From: Adiantum capillus-veneris
Taxonomy: Eukaryota; Streptophyta; Polypodiopsida; Polypodiales; Pteridaceae
DNA: 64,000 nt
NCBI GenBank assembly: GCA_014529385.2
Contig: CM043966.1
Location: 111,691,468 to 111,755,467 of the forward strand
Direction: 5' to 3'
Positions 1 to 12,032 of this stretch are shown here, piece by piece. The notes beneath the pieces are model-generated. The model was not told where the DNA came from. It made no database searches and saw nothing but the letters and a program-made list of their open reading frames with translations. Each line of letters starts with the position of its first letter. Position 1 is the stretch's first letter. The translations under genes were made by a program, and so were the position numbers.

Positions 1-160
1 TACAAAAATTTAGGTGAAGCCCCCGAGCCTATTAGCGTGCGTGGGGTTAGCCAACAAGAAAATTCAATAAGAAAAACACCTCCTTTTGAACTCACATATT
101 CCAAATCAAATGCAACCTCAGATAGGTTATCTATATGAGTTTGCATATCTCTATTGATAC

Positions 161-460
161 AAACTCTAGTAATCAACAAACCCTAATTTGAACAAAATCA
201 AGAGGAGGATTATCACAAAGAGAGTTAAAAATAAAGAGAGATAAAAGCATAGAGAGATATAAACTCTAGTAATCAACAAACCCCTAATTTGAACAAAATC
301 AATAGGAAGATTATCACAAAGAGACTTATAAACAAAGAGAGAAGCATAGAGAGATAAACACAGAGAGAGAGAGTGAATATTAATTTGAACAAAATCAATA
401 GGAAGATATCTTATCACAAAGAGGGTTAAAAACAAAGAGACATAAATGCATAGAGATAGT
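161..460. repeat. Three imperfect tandem copies of a ~90-120 bp unit
   Basis: Copies start near 161, 261 and 381. Each carries the shared words CTAATTTGAACAAAATCAA and TTATCACAAAGAG, followed by a purine-rich AAAGAGAGA tail. The third copy has lost its first ~20 bases. Open frames on the minus strand here simply read through the repeat. Function unknown. Confidence 0.75.
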
Positions 461-1195
461 GACTACTAAATTAAGGGCATTTTTTCCAAAATATTGTTGA
501 AATAAAGATTATTTAAGGGTATTAAAGTAATGAAATTTTTGGCTTACAAACAATGACATTTAAAAATCCTCCCTTGTTTTTAAATTTCCTCCTAGATTTA
601 GAGCCTAGGTCAAGCTCTATTCAACAAGATGCACGCATGTGCCGCATGGCATTGCCATAATAAATGAAAAAACACACACATACATGCCCACACAAGCTTG
701 ACTATTAATTAAATGTGCATCTCTCTCTCTCTCATCTACAAACTCTACATCCAATAGATCCTCTGTCATTTAAAAGAATGAAGAAAAATCATGGAAAATT
801 TATTTACTAGTGGTGGTAAAACTATAGCATAACAAGAACCTTTGAAATACATAAAAGGAGAAATCATGCAAGAATAAAAGTTACAAATTTACTTTTGGCC
901 TTGTCCATAGTAGAGATGTCCATCACTTAATGTAGAGCTACAAATCTCTTGCTTCTTGTAGCTTTGTATCATCAATAATTTTTCTTATTCACACTTTGTA
1001 CTTTGTTTTAGTTACAATCGACAAAATTGCTAAGCACAAAATTTCTAACCACGAAATTGCTATCCACAAAGTTACTATCCACAAAATTCCTAAAAAGTTC
1101 ATGTACTCACCTTGTTCTTTCCATTCTTTCAAAAGTAGTAAGAGTGTCTCACTACATTCACTATTTTATAAATGTGAATGGAAGTTTTCGCAAGT
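461..1195. other. AT-rich non-coding stretch
   Basis: No convincing gene is seen. There is a short CT run near 721-742 and a fourfold near-repeat of a short ACAAAATTxCTA motif around 1020-1095, which gives a repetitive lysine/threonine-rich frame that I do not regard as a protein. Confidence 0.4.
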
Positions 1196-1200
1196 TTAGT

Positions 1201-1330
1201 ACTCTACTCATTCGCCCCTATGATACATTGACCTTTTGTGAATATCACAAAACCCTAGGCCACATTAAGAAAGGCCATGCATTCACACACACATGCCAAA
1301 TAGTTTTGGCACCCAGCAAGAACAAATCTA
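1201..1330 (+). pseudogene. Retrotransposon gag zinc-knuckle relic (weak)
   Basis: The plus-strand frame reads CEYHKTLGHIKKGHAF from about 1236. This resembles the C-x2-H-x4-GH segment found near the end of many plant Ty3 Gag proteins, with the last cysteine replaced by histidine. The open frame begins in repetitive DNA upstream and stops at 1347. No protease or RT follows, so it is at most a short gag fragment. Chance resemblance is possible because the motif is short. Confidence 0.3.
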
Positions 1331-1990
<660 letters not shown>

Positions 1991-2108
1991 TCTAAAATAC
2001 ATGAGTCATTACTCAAGATTCACCACTTTAATTAGTTTGAAAAAACCTGTTTGTTTACAAATAACCCCTCCCGGTATTCACCTTTACATGTCTACTAAAC
2101 CATCCATT

Positions 2109-2860
2109 ACATGATCGCACAAACAGCTACCACAATAAAAACAGGTGTTTGGATGCTCTGACAAAGGTAGGATATGGGTAGATAAGATTACACCATACTC
2201 CATGGTGCGTGGCATGCTGTTAAAATATCCTATGAGTGGTTGGCCATAGCTGCGATACAAAAAAAAAAATTGTGATGGAAGAAACTGTGCTAGCAGATAT
2301 AATCATTCTAAAAAACCTCGCTTCATTGAATATTCTACATAATAGTATTGTGGCCCTATTCCCATTGCTTCAGTTACCATCGCCAGATGAATATTATTCC
2401 TAACATGCTCTCGACCCCAAAGAGTCACCCGTGTCACTCTGTCTTGATATGTCCACTACTTCGTCTTAGAAACAGATGTTCCTGATTGCAGAAATAAATA
2501 ACGTTCGTAACGGAGTTGTGTGGTTCACTTAGTAGACTCACCTGACTGCTGAAGATGTGCAATAGATATAGCTAGAACCTGATCTTCATTATGAGTCATA
2601 GCAAATAAATATGTAGTACACACCTGATGACAAATTTAGATGTTTACTGTAAACTCTCAGATTGCTACTCAAGACAGTTACTATGCACTTGTTTGATAAA
2701 AATATGCCCGTCTTTTATAGACCTATATTGATAACTGAACCCAATGGTTATGTGCTAACAAAATAGTGTAATCCAGGAATAGAGGGTCTTGAAGGCCTGC
2801 CTCGATGGCGGGGGAACCTTGCAGATTTCGGTGCCCTTCGGAAGACTGACAATATCATCA
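2109..2860. other. Non-coding stretch upstream of a possible promoter
   Basis: I see no long open frame, repeat or RNA gene. A short inverted echo, GGTGCCCTTCGGAAG, lies at about 2830-2845, just upstream of the TATA-like element at 2862. Confidence 0.35.
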
Positions 2861-2861
2861 C

Positions 2862-2870
2862 CTATAAATA
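2862..2870 (+). promoter_or_regulatory. Candidate TATA box
   Basis: The sequence CTATAAATAC matches the plant TATA consensus. It is followed about 30 bases later by a pyrimidine-rich leader (about 2895-2960) and an ATG at 2961. This spacing is normal for a plant core promoter. The isolated context and lack of a recognisable product keep confidence low. Confidence 0.35.
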
Positions 2871-2960
2871 CATTATAAGGTGAGCTCCTATGCTCACTTA
2901 GCACTGTGTTCTGTGACTTCTATTTTGCATTCAATTCTGCTTTGCTGTGGTGACTTCATC

Positions 2961-3015
2961 ATGCCGAAAAAAACTGAGAAAGCTGTGATGGAAGCATCTT
3001 CATCAAGTCTACAGG
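2961..3015 (+). CDS. Possible first exon of an unidentified gene
   Basis: From the ATG at 2961 the frame reads a short basic, then serine-rich peptide starting MPKKTEKAVMEASSSS. It reaches a CAG/GTTATC boundary at about 3015 that could be a splice donor. After that the DNA is T-rich and intron-like, although the frame stays open to 3215. A TATA-like element lies 90 bases upstream. Later exons cannot be assigned; exon-like scraps at 5159-5209/15237-15304 and 15423-15515 are on the same strand, but linkage is a guess. The foldback element and element 1 would lie inside such a gene. Confidence 0.2.
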
Positions 3016-3661
3016 TTATCTTTTTCTGTTGTTTTCTAAATATTGATAAAAAAGGAAATTGTGAATCTGGACTGCCTTATGCTAAATTGAAGATGATGCT
3101 TCAAATGGATGATTGGTGGTATTTCTTAACATTGGTTAACTGTTTTTTTTTCAATTTAATCTATGGTTTGAGAAATGGATTCGACTGGTTACTTGATGAA
3201 ATTTGGGTATCATGACTGGGGCGTATTGCTACTAGAATTAGAGACTAAAGAGTGGTGTCTCGGGTTGATGACTACAATAAAGCCATGTTGGATTTGATTT
3301 ATTGAGGTTATTGAAGATGTTCATATCAATATAAAGTAGCGTTTCTGATTAGATGCTTATAAACTTGAAAGTTTTTACAGACATGCTTTTTGCTAGGGTT
3401 GTTGCTTACTGGATGTAAATTGGGATGCTAAATGCATTTTTGTCTTGAAGAATTGAGTCACCAACGGTAAGAATTTCTAAATATGGCTATTTCGATTTTG
3501 ACATGTACCTTCTCTCTTTGACTGTACTTGGGAGTATGGGTACATACCTGCAGGATGGTATATATAATGCTTTTTGATTTCTCTAGCTTACTATATAGAT
3601 TTGAATGAAGGTAAAATTTCGACTCAATTTTATACGTGAAGGACACTTTTACTAAGCCAAG

Positions 3662-5067
3662 ACATTAGAAAATTTCGGAGGTCATTTGGAGGGCCTTGTA
3701 AGAAATTGTATTTCTCTCTCTAGAAACTTTTTTTAAAATGCACTTGCACCTTGTGAGTACGTCCAAAAGGACAACCAGACACTTTGAAAAGTAAGATTTA
3801 TATTCCCAATCGTCCTTGAAAACGGTCACTTTTTTATTTAATGCGAGCGTCTTTTTCAGGAGGCAGGTGCGGCGCATTCAATGCAGCTTACGTCATCACT
3901 GAAAGTTGAAAAGTCACAAACTATAAAATAGTGATAGATTTTGAGGATTTTGACACCATCAATGCATCCGGAACGCCAAAATACCTTAAAAACGAATGTC
4001 TACTTGTCTCATTCCGACATCCGGAGAGGCAAAAAATGTCAAAAAACCCCCAAAAATGGGCTTTTTACTAAAGGCGCGCGAGGAGGCATTCTAAAATTTT
4101 AGAATGCCCCTCTGCGCGCCGTTAGTACAAAGCCCATTTTTGGGGGGTTTTGGACACTTATCTTTCCAAAAAGCCCCTTTTTAGAGGTTTTTGGACATTT
4201 TCCTCTCAAAAAGCTCCCTGAAAAAAAGAAAAAAGGGCCTTTTTACTAACGGCGCGCGAGGAGGCATTCCAAAATTTTGGAATGCCCCCTCGCGCGCCGT
4301 TAGTACAAAGCTTCTTTTAGTGATTTTTGGACACTTATCTTTCCAAAAAGCCCCTTTTTAGAGGTTTTTGGACATTTTCCTCTCAAAAAGATCCCTAAAA
4401 AGAGGAAAAAAGGGCCTTTGTACTAACGGCGAGCGAGGAGGCATTCCAAAATTTTGAAATGCCCCCTCGCGCGCTGTTAGTACAAAGCTCTTTTTAGTGA
4501 ATTTTGGACACTTATCTTTCCAAAAAGGCCCTTTTTAGAGGTTTTTGGACATTTTCCTCTAAAAAAGCTCCCTAAAAAGAGAGAAAATGGCCTTTTTACT
4601 AACGGCGCGCGAGGAGGCATTCCAAAATTTTGAAATGCCCCCGCGCGCGCCGTTAGTAAAATGTTCTTTTAGGGGTGTTTGACATTTTTGGCCTCTTTGG
4701 ATGTCTAAGCGAAGCAATTGGACATTCATTTCTAGGAGATATGTGTGTTCCGGACGCATTGGCAGTATCAAAAGTTTCAAAATCTTCCACCACTTGATAG
4801 TTTTGTGACTTTTTGAGTTCTAGTGATGACGTATCCCGTATCAAATGCACCGCATCTACCTTCTGAAAAAGGTGCTCGCATTAAATAAAAGAGAGTGCTC
4901 GTCTTCAAGGACCGCTAGATTATTAAATGAGGAGAGGGACACCTTTTATATTTTTGTTAATATCAATCTATTTTTCTACGTAACGTAGGCTCTTCTCTCA
5001 TTGGAGGAGCTTATTTTCCTCTCTCTACCAAAAGGCCCTCCAAAAGACCTCCGAAATCTCCTAATGT
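3662..5067. mobile_element. Foldback-type element with long inverted arms
   Basis: The left end ACATTAGAAAATTTCGGAGG and the right end read in reverse, ACATTAGGAGATTTCGGAGG, are near-identical. Similarity continues inward for roughly 350-400 bases on each side. Paired landmarks include the GGAGGGCCTT box, the ATTTAATGCGAGC / GCTCGCATTAAAT box, the TGACGTAAGC / GTGATGACGTAT box and the ACATTCGTTTT / GGACATTCATTT box. The centre (about 4040-4680) is a four-copy palindromic tandem repeat. No transposase is encoded, so it would be non-autonomous. No clean target duplication is visible, so the family is uncertain: a foldback/Mutator-like derivative is most likely. Confidence 0.7.
4040..4680. repeat. 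Four ~177-bp tandem units, each centred on a 60-bp palindrome
   Basis: The palindromes lie at 4067-4126, 4245-4304, 4422-4481 and 4598-4657. Each runs from ACTAACGGCGCGCGAGGAGG through GCATTCCAAAATTTTGGAATGC back to CGCGCCGTTAGT. Start-to-start spacing is 178, 177 and 176 bp. The linkers share TTTTTGGACACTTATC and GAGGTTTTTGGACATTTTCC. In the first copy the symmetry extends outward to about 4040-4152 through AAATGGGC / GCCCATTT. The palindromes are GC-rich inside otherwise AT-rich DNA. Confidence 0.9.
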
Positions 5068-5205
5068 ATGACTTGGTGTATGTCTTTGGCTGGATTACTG
5101 TTCGCAGGAAGTAGACCTTCCTTGTAGGTCTTACTGAGATTGGCTCAGATCCTACCTAATGAACTACTCATTGAAAAGAGTTGGCATTGTTCTATGCTTT
5201 TGGTC

Positions 5206-5209
5206 GCGT
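5206..5209. repeat. Target-site duplication of element 1 (left copy)
   Basis: GCGT directly abuts the left LTR start (TG at 5210). The same GCGT follows the right LTR end at 15233-15236. Four bases is at the short end for Ty3 elements; a fifth position differs between the copies. Confidence 0.65.
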
Positions 5210-7215
5210 TGTCAAGAAATTTGTGGTCTTGCCAGGAAAGCCCGGGCTTATGGCTGTGAGAGTTTGTGAGAGAACTCAAAAAAAAAACTATATGAAGGAT
5301 GCCATGAAGACTAGGGTTTGGAAGGAAGTGCGATCAAAGAAGCCCCACTCTTTCTCTCTTGCACTCACACACACAAAGAAAGAACACAAAAGAGAATGTC
5401 AAAACAACACAAAGATGAAAACATCAAGGCTATGGTCATATCGTATCATGGGTAATATGAAAGGGTTAATAGATCAGTTAATGGCATTCAATGATCTTGG
5501 CTGACCAAATAGGCTATGAATTGTTCCTTGGAATTATAGTTTTTTTCTTACCATAATATATAAGTTTTGTCTAGTGATTGGGATTAACTGTGTGTACAAA
5601 TCCTCTTGGTTCATAGCAAAATAACTACGCTTACGTTAAAAAAAAAGTTATAGTCTATGAGAGGTAGTATAATGGGATCTGGTGATAGAAGTATTTCATT
5701 CAGCCTTTCTGAGCCAAAGAGAAACACTATATATTGTTGAAAGTGTATTTTACAGCTAATCCATACGTTAATTCTAATAGATCATACAGAGTGAAAGTGA
5801 TAGAAATTATCATCATGTGGATTATTCATCTAGGATAACTCTAGTATGTGCAAAATGTAGATATGAGAGAAGAGAAGGGAAGAGAAGAGAAGAGAGTTTC
5901 CCTCCCATGCCCTATTCTTGCTCGTAGCCAATAAGGATACTTCGGGGAGAGATGTACCTGTAGCAAGGAGACCCTAAAATTTGTAGAGAGGATGAATTAC
6001 TAAGAGTGAGAGAGATAGGTTTGGTTAAGGAGATGATATATATATGTTGGATTAGAGATGAAAAAGAAAACAACAAGAAATCAAGAAAAAATCAATGTAG
6101 AACACATCTTACTTGACAAACCCTTCGGCACCATTATTGATGGAGAGAGAAGAAGAGGGGAGAATTCAACTTTGATTGATACGCCAAGTCCAAGACCTTC
6201 TTTGATTAGAGTTGATCTTCCAAGGATAGCATGCAAGAATGGCTAGTCTTCCTCTAGGAGAAAGTGTAGGCTTAGGCTTATATTAATGGCTAAGTACAAT
6301 TTGGCATTACTACTCACTCCCTCATGAATTCCTCTCATCAATGGCTTGAATGCTTTGGTGGTTTTCAAGAAACAAGAGGTCCCCTTATAGGTGAAGGGAA
6401 CCCCCAAGGGTTTACATAAAAGGAGAAGAGCCAGTGTGAATAAAAACTGGAAAAGCTTGAAATGAGCTGTCCTTGCATGATGTGGACTGATTGGGGTCCA
6501 ATATTTTCATCATATCTCCTCAACCACGGCTCCAAATAAAAAAGTAAAAATATGGGCAGAAAATTCAGCTCATTAGCTACGACTTTCATTTTAAAATCGT
6601 TTTCCAATTCGGATTGGAACCTTCTGTAACAAAATCATCAAAATAGGGTCCATTTGTGGGAGCAAAAGTCTTCCTGTGGTCCCCTTGGCCTAGACTTTCA
6701 TTTGATTCCAAAGGACACCTCATGCCATATGAAAGCATGACATTGCTCCTTGAAATTTTTTTGTAATTATACTTGCAATAATGCATTAAAATAAATGTAT
6801 CTTTGAAATCATGCCACCTAGTGTCCCACTAGGATTTGATTCCGTCCAAGTAGCTATTTAAAAAGAAATATAAGAAAAATATGAAAAATACATAGAATAT
6901 ATATATATTGGAGTTTACCCTAGATATAGGATTTAGCTATGGTGTGAGATGATAATGAGATAGTAGAAATAAAGAATCAATGCTTTTTTGCCCCAAGTTA
7001 AAGAGGCGGAGCTATTGACGCTTTTTCCATAGTATTTTCTGATGGTAAAGTAAGAATAGGTTACCCTTGAGATAAATAACAGGATGAGATAGAAAGCATA
7101 TTATTATACTTAAATATGCATATGTACATTATAGGAAATATAACTATGTATCTGAAAAGTTACAAGGTAACTCTTGTAGCATGAGTTTCCACTATGTACG
7201 TGTCACAGCACGACA
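5210..7215 (-). repeat. Element 1, 3' LTR
   Basis: It matches 13217-15232 from TGTCAAGAAATTTG to GTCACAGCACGACA. Internal landmarks shared by both LTRs include GAACTCAAAAAAAA, a GA-rich block (5868-5895 here), AATATATATATATTGG and TTTTTGCCCCAAGTTAAAG. A 62-codon open frame at 6058-6246 recurs at 14072-14260, as expected from LTR duplication; I do not treat it as a gene. Confidence 0.92.
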
Positions 7216-7634
7216 TCCACACCCTCTAAACCTGCACATCCTCCGGTATCTGCCACATTGTCTCTTTGTAAGATTAGCCCTCTTATACATCTTCCTTTGC
7301 TATCTTCTTCACTGGATAATTCCAAAGCTTCATCTTTACTTTGATCTTCACCTGTGTTTTGCTCTTCTTCCTCATCAACATCTTCTGGATCATTCTCTCC
7401 TCTTCTCTTAAACATTTTGATCCTTTTTCTTGCAATGGGAATCTTTACTTCTGTACCATCTAGTTCAGACAAGCTGTAAGTAGCATTTTCATGCACATGC
7501 TTTACAACATACCGTCCAAACCATCTTTTTGAAAACTTACGCATGACTATGTGTTGGTTATCAAGGCTACTATCATACACTAAAACCCAGTTACCTTTGT
7601 TAATTGCTTTGCTCCTAAGCCGATCTCTTATCAA
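7203..7634 (-). pseudogene. Element 1 integrase C-terminal domain (GPY/F-like)
   Basis: The minus-strand frame of 143 codons contains KFSKRWFGRYVVKHVHENA, followed by a YSLSELDG segment and a basic PIARKRIKMFKRR end. This is the layout of the GPY/F module that follows the integrase core in Ty3 elements and binds DNA. An acidic Glu/Asp-rich tail follows, and the frame ends 12 bases inside the 3' LTR boundary. There is no chromodomain. It is separated from the core (7716-8372) by a frameshift near 7640-7715. Confidence 0.75.
7216..7228 (-). promoter_or_regulatory. Element 1 polypurine tract
   Basis: On the minus strand TAGAGGGTGTGGA directly precedes the LTR start TGTCGTGC. This is the expected position of the plus-strand primer for reverse transcription. 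The tract is short and has two pyrimidines. Confidence 0.6.
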
Positions 7635-7715
7635 AGTAGTCCTTGTTTTTCAACCTTGAATTTTTGAGTCGTTCTTTTGCAGCCTCAATGTCTCCAGATC
7701 TTCTCTCTAGTTGCC

Positions 7716-8372
7716 TTATGCGCAATGCAAGGAGATCTGCCTACTAAGCCCCTCTTTCCAAGGTAGTACATTCCATGTGGGAATTGTATCTTCAATCAGC
7801 ATCACTGGCTTTTGACCATACATTAGCTCCGCAGGCATGTAGCCAGTTACTGAGCTATGTGTTGTACGATCAGCCCATAAATCATATGGTAACAATTTTG
7901 GCCACTCACCAACTCTTCCTTCACAAGCCTTGGCCAAAGCGTTGATGATAGGAGGATGCCCTCTTTCACTCTTTCCATTGCCTTTAGGGTTGTAAGTTGT
8001 AGTAAGAGAAAGTTTGATTCCTAATCTGGAAAAGAAGTCCCTTGCTTCCTCGGCATCCAATTCACCTCTATCTGCAGTGATCTTTCCCACACAACTATAA
8101 TGGCAAATCACCTCATCAAGAAGGAATTTGCACATAGCTTCTGTGGTTTTAGCTCTTAATACTCTTCCCTCAACCTGATTAGTTAGGTCCTCTCGTGCAA
8201 GAACCAAGTACCTCATCTGCCAGAGTCCTAAAGGCATTGTGACTAGATCCACAACCCATTTACAGTGCATGGCTAGTGGATATATAGGGTGCAATCCATC
8301 ACGATGTCGGACATTTGAATACATTTGACAAGTTACACATGACTTTACAAATTGAGATACATCTTTATACAT
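7716..8372 (-). pseudogene. Element 1 integrase: zinc finger end and catalytic core
   Basis: 218 codons on the minus strand. SCVTCQMYS is the second half of the H2C2 zinc finger. The core has the first aspartate in KWVVDLVTMP, the second in KITADRGELD and the glutamate in GNGKSERGHP, giving a complete DDE set. The phrases VLAREDLTNQVEGR, NALAKACEG..WP and TGYMPAELMYGQKP are, from memory, characteristic of Ty3 elements common in fungi rather than of the usual plant CRM, Tekay, Athila or Tat groups. The frame is open, but the protein as a whole is broken on either side. Confidence 0.85.
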
Positions 8373-8384
8373 ACCCTTCCACCA

Positions 8385-9051
8385 TTATTTTTCTTTCAAC
8401 TTGGAGAAGGTTTCCCACACACCCCTGTGTCCAACCCATAGACTCTCATGAAACTCTTGCATGAGCTTTACTTGAGTCTCTTTCTTACATATAACCCATT
8501 GTGGTGTAGAACCCTTTTGTTTAGGATGCTTCCACAAGTAACCATCCCTCAAAAAGTACCCATATGCTTTCCTGCGTATCCTCCTGAATTCTTGTTTAGA
8601 GCAATCATCCTGTTTTGCTAGAGTACTCAAATAGCTTCCAATAAGAAGCCAATCGATCACCTTCATAAAGCTCTTTCAAGAATGATTCAAGTAGATTAGT
8701 CATACAGACATTGTTACCTTTGACACAAGAGATAGAATAGAACTTTGTGCCTACATCATCTCCCTCGTCGATCATTTGTGATTCATCTTCATACCTTGCC
8801 CTTGATAGCATATCTATCACTGTATTGTCTTTACCTACAATGTGCTTAAACTCGGGATTTAAGGACTTAATGTAGGAAATCCACCCAACATAGCAATGTC
8901 TGGCATTGAGCAGCTTGTAATCATCCCAAGAAGTGGTAGACAATCTGTTTCTAAAACCACGCATGCACCAATTAGGTACTCTTTCCCACTTTTCAAGGCT
9001 GTAACCATACCCCATAACCCTCTCTTTATCTGTGGATAGTTTCTTTGGCAA
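8385..9051 (-). pseudogene. Element 1 end of RNase H and integrase N-terminus
   Basis: Two overlapping minus-strand frames, 8605-9051 and 8385-8666, carry the sequence between RNase H and integrase. The first holds the conserved HIVGKDNTVIDMLSRARY segment that closes Ty3 RNase H. The second carries FHESLWVGHRGVWETFSKLK, matching the H-x3-G-H-x-G-x2-K part of the integrase zinc finger. A frameshift near 8610-8660 joins them. Confidence 0.75.
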
Positions 9052-10033
9052 GCACTTAGTAACCTTGCTCCAAATCTTACCACATACCTGTGTCCTTCTT
9101 TGTCATCTTGCCCTATTGCCCATCCATCCCTGTAGGACTGGTGTCTACTATCACAATTACTAGCCTTTGACACTCATAGTCTACCTTTCTCAAAGTTGTT
9201 GCTGACTGGAGCAACTCCTTTAGCTTTTTCATGGATTTTACATGTGCTTCTGTCCATTTAAACTTTTGATTCTTTCTAAGCAGCTGATAAAGAGGATCAG
9301 CTACATGTGCATAATGTGGAATCCAAATAACATAGAAGACATATGCTCCCAAAAACCTTCTACTCTCAGTGAAGCTAGTGCATGTTTCTTTCATTCTTTG
9401 GATGGCATCTACATTTGTTGAAGGTTTCCTACCATATGGCCCGCACATGTGCCCCACAATGAGCACTTCATTGACACCAAACATAGACTTTTGCCCTGAC
9501 AAAGTAAGATTCACTTCCTCCAACCTAGACAATATTTTATCACAATCATTTATGTGATTTAACACAAACCTGCGACATCCCTTGAGATCCAAAGCTTCAT
9601 CTTTGTCACTTTCTTCACATCCTTTGATAGGCAAATCATCAATGAAAGGCATTGTGATTTGAGGAATAAAGTCACGTAAGACCTTATTCATCCCATTCAT
9701 CATATGTGCAACCGAGTTGGTTGATGCATGTGGCAAGGTACACATCCTTACCAAACCCAAAGGTGTCCTCATGGTTGTCAAGTCTCTACTTTTGATTGCA
9801 AGCTGAAATTGATCATACCCTGAGTAGAGATCCCCCATTGAGTAGATTGCCCTCCCTGCAAACGCCTCTGCAAATTCATCCACAATCGGTCCTGTACCTG
9901 CATTTCTAATTGTCACTTTGTTCACTGGTTGCATATCTTGGATGAGCGTAGAGCTCCATTCTTCTTTGGAACTGTGAACCACCTGTTTATGGAGCACAAG
10001 AAGACTCCAAAATTTCCATTTTGATTTTCTCAT
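8859..10033 (-). pseudogene. Element 1 reverse transcriptase and RNase H
   Basis: The frame at 9113-10033 (306 codons) holds RT: VNKVTIRNAG, the GDLYSGYDQFQLA motif, TPLGLVRMCTLPHA and the catalytic PFIDDLPIKG box (Y/F-x-D-D). Next come the template-binding RFLGAYVFY and ADPLYQLLRK segments typical of Ty3. RNase H starts near 9160 and continues in another frame at 8859-9173 (RYVVRFGARLLSACQRNYPQ, LETDCLPLL). An upstream, partly broken section at 10020-10150 holds the PWNLRPIPVP segment. The wording DEFAEAFAGR..YS.GDLYSGYDQ is shared, as far as I recall, with basidiomycete Ty3 elements. Confidence 0.88.
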
Positions 10034-10151
10034 TCAGTAGCTCTACTAACTTTGGCAAATGTGCCTTTGGAACCGGAATAGGCCGCAAATTCCAAGGCTC
10101 ATGAGGTATTGTGAAAATTACCATAGAAGCTACAATAGAAGGATCAACACA

Positions 10152-10385
10152 TCATATCTCATGTGGCTCAAATGCAAAAGCCTTACCATGCTTTGAAAGC
10201 ATTTCTTTGAAGCACTTTGTCTCCTCCTGTGTTAGAAACTCCTCGCAACCAATTTGCAACTCTTGAAAAGACTCCTTTGTCAAGGTATGCCCAATCTTTT
10301 TAGGATTTCTCAAACTTGGTTGTAAAGAAGCCTGCTCAATCTTTTCCCTATTGTTGGGTGGTAAGGGTGAAGCTACTAGTTTCAC
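10152..10385 (-). pseudogene. Element 1 region just upstream of RT
   Basis: 77 codons ending FAFEPHEI, followed across a stop by VDPSIV and IFTIPHEPWNLRP. This is the usual entry segment of Ty3 RT (the region before the first conserved block). It is separated from the RT frame by a stop near 10150 and a frameshift near 10020. Confidence 0.6.
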
Positions 10386-10417
10386 CTTCTTTGCTACACT
10401 CTTGTATTTAGTTCGAC

Positions 10418-10990
10418 ATGGACTTTTGGGCCAACTCTTTGGTTTTCTTTAAAGGCTTCTATTACTTGATACATTTCCATAGAGCAAACTTCCACAACTT
10501 CATTTTCAAGATGCAAACTAGACCCCATTATAGCATCAAGCTCACCCATAGTATCTACAAAAGAACTTGTTCACACAAACCCAAAACATTTTCAATAGGC
10601 TCTAGCAACCCACTCTTTTTCATGACTATTTGTACATTATGCACATATTTCCTCTCACGTCTCTTCAAATCTTCAAGTTTTGTAAAACATAATGATCCAT
10701 TCCTTGTTACCAAGGAGTTCATTGAGAAAGTTTCACCTATTTTTGGATCAATCGAGACCCTTTTTCTTTCTGCACCACTACAATCCCGCTTTACAATGGT
10801 ACTTGGCCAAAACCCATCATTTCTCTATGATCATGAAACTCTTTGCTCACCTTTGGTAGAGGATATTCTCTAAGGTTGTGACGATTTCTTTCATGGTTTA
10901 CACAAACTGTGAGAAATTGGACGGCCCGTTTACCATCTTTGCTAGGTATCCTAGCATATGCTGAACCATCATCCATTACCTTTGTTTCCA
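10418..10990 (-). pseudogene. Element 1 protease-to-RT linker
   Basis: Minus strand. The frame at 10791-10991 reads VMDDGSAYARIPSKDGKRAV and then a charged stretch. The remainder (10418-10790) is broken into short frames. The linker lies between the protease and the RT entry segment. It has no domain that I can name. The plus-strand 151-codon frame covering the same DNA is a shadow. Confidence 0.45.
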
Positions 10991-10999
10991 TTCAAACTC

Positions 11000-11448
11000 C
11001 CACGATGTAGGGTTGTCCAAGGATGAGATGATATGAAGATGTATCTTGTAGAGTTTTGGTCAATTTTTGCATCACCTATTGTCACCTTCACACCTGGACA
11101 TGCTGCACACAATTCACCGGATGAATTGTTTGCCACTTTTACTATCTATCCATGATCTGTGTCCATCAGCCATTTGCACTTGTTGTAGAGACTCTTTGAC
11201 ATTATGTTTATTTATGAACCATGGTCAATTAAGGCAACAAATGGCTCTTCAAGATCACCTACCTTGACCAAAGTTTTTGTAGTAGACCTTGCCCAGTGAC
11301 TTCGTGAATAGTAGCTCCTAGGAATAGCTTCAACTTCTTCATCATCATTTGAGAAATGCACTTGCTTCACTCTCCCACTAGATTGGTAGCATCCTACTAT
11401 AGCTCCATCATCCTCCTTATTTTGCAACTGCATCCCTTGTGTCTTCAA
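11000..11448 (-). pseudogene. Element 1 aspartic protease
   Basis: The frame at 11212-11448 ends FVALIDHGS at a stop, then INIMSKSLYNK continues in register to about 11170 and CPGVKVTIGDA further on. The D-x-G-S core of a retropepsin appears as DHGS, where the usual residue after Asp is Thr, Ser or Cys. The stop immediately after DHGS means the domain is dead in this copy. Confidence 0.65.
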
Positions 11449-12032
11449 GTTTTCCCTTCAACCTGTGGACAAGAAACTTCAGCAAGAGTTTGCCTCTTCC
11501 TCTTGATGATGTCAATGATCTTCTCATGGAATTCACGCTTTGCAATGCCAAGAACTTCTCCCAGAGTAAACTCAATCTTGATATTCAAGATCCTTTCCTC
11601 CAAGACTTTCTTTAAATTTGTAGCAACCTCAATAGATTCAGATTGTAGTTTATAAGTTGGGCCTTTTGTCTTACCTTTTGTTGTCTCTTTCTTCTTTCCT
11701 GTTGTAGACTCCTCCATGAGTACTTCAGGTGGAGATGCTCCTTGTGTTGAGGGTGTTTGAGAAGGCATTGAGTCGCTTCTTCCCCCACTTCTAGAAGCTC
11801 TTTTTGATGGTCCTTCATCAGCATTCTCATGTCTACGCTTCTCTTCTACAATCACCTCATTTTGTTGGCATTTGGTAATGTAGGCATGCACTGACAATGA
11901 GTCCACTGGATCATTCCATCCTGTTTCTAGATGTATGCAATCACCTGCTTCATGTAAAATCTCTTTTGTAAGCTTTCCCTTTTTAGCTAACTCCATGACA
12001 TTTGGCCAAATTTGACCATGATGGCCACTCAC
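11445..12032 (-). pseudogene. Element 1 gag-protease linker, charged
   Basis: 195 codons on the minus strand. The N-terminal part contains GWNDPVDSLSVHAYI. The middle is a Ser/Gly/Lys-rich disordered stretch. The C-terminal part reads ILNIKIEFTLGEVLGIAKRE and then a basic KRKRQT. I recall similar TLGEVLGIAK segments ahead of the protease in fungal-type Ty3 polyproteins. A frameshift near 12040-12100 separates it from gag. Confidence 0.55.

Noticed and set aside
6058-6246. 62-codon ORF conserved at 6058-6246 and 14072-14260
   Set aside because: The two copies sit at the same place in the two LTRs of element 1, so conservation reflects LTR duplication rather than selection. No domain is recognisable.
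10418-10873. 151-codon plus-strand ORF
   Set aside because: Antisense to the element 1 protease-RT linker; no domain, and low-complexity hydrophobic content.
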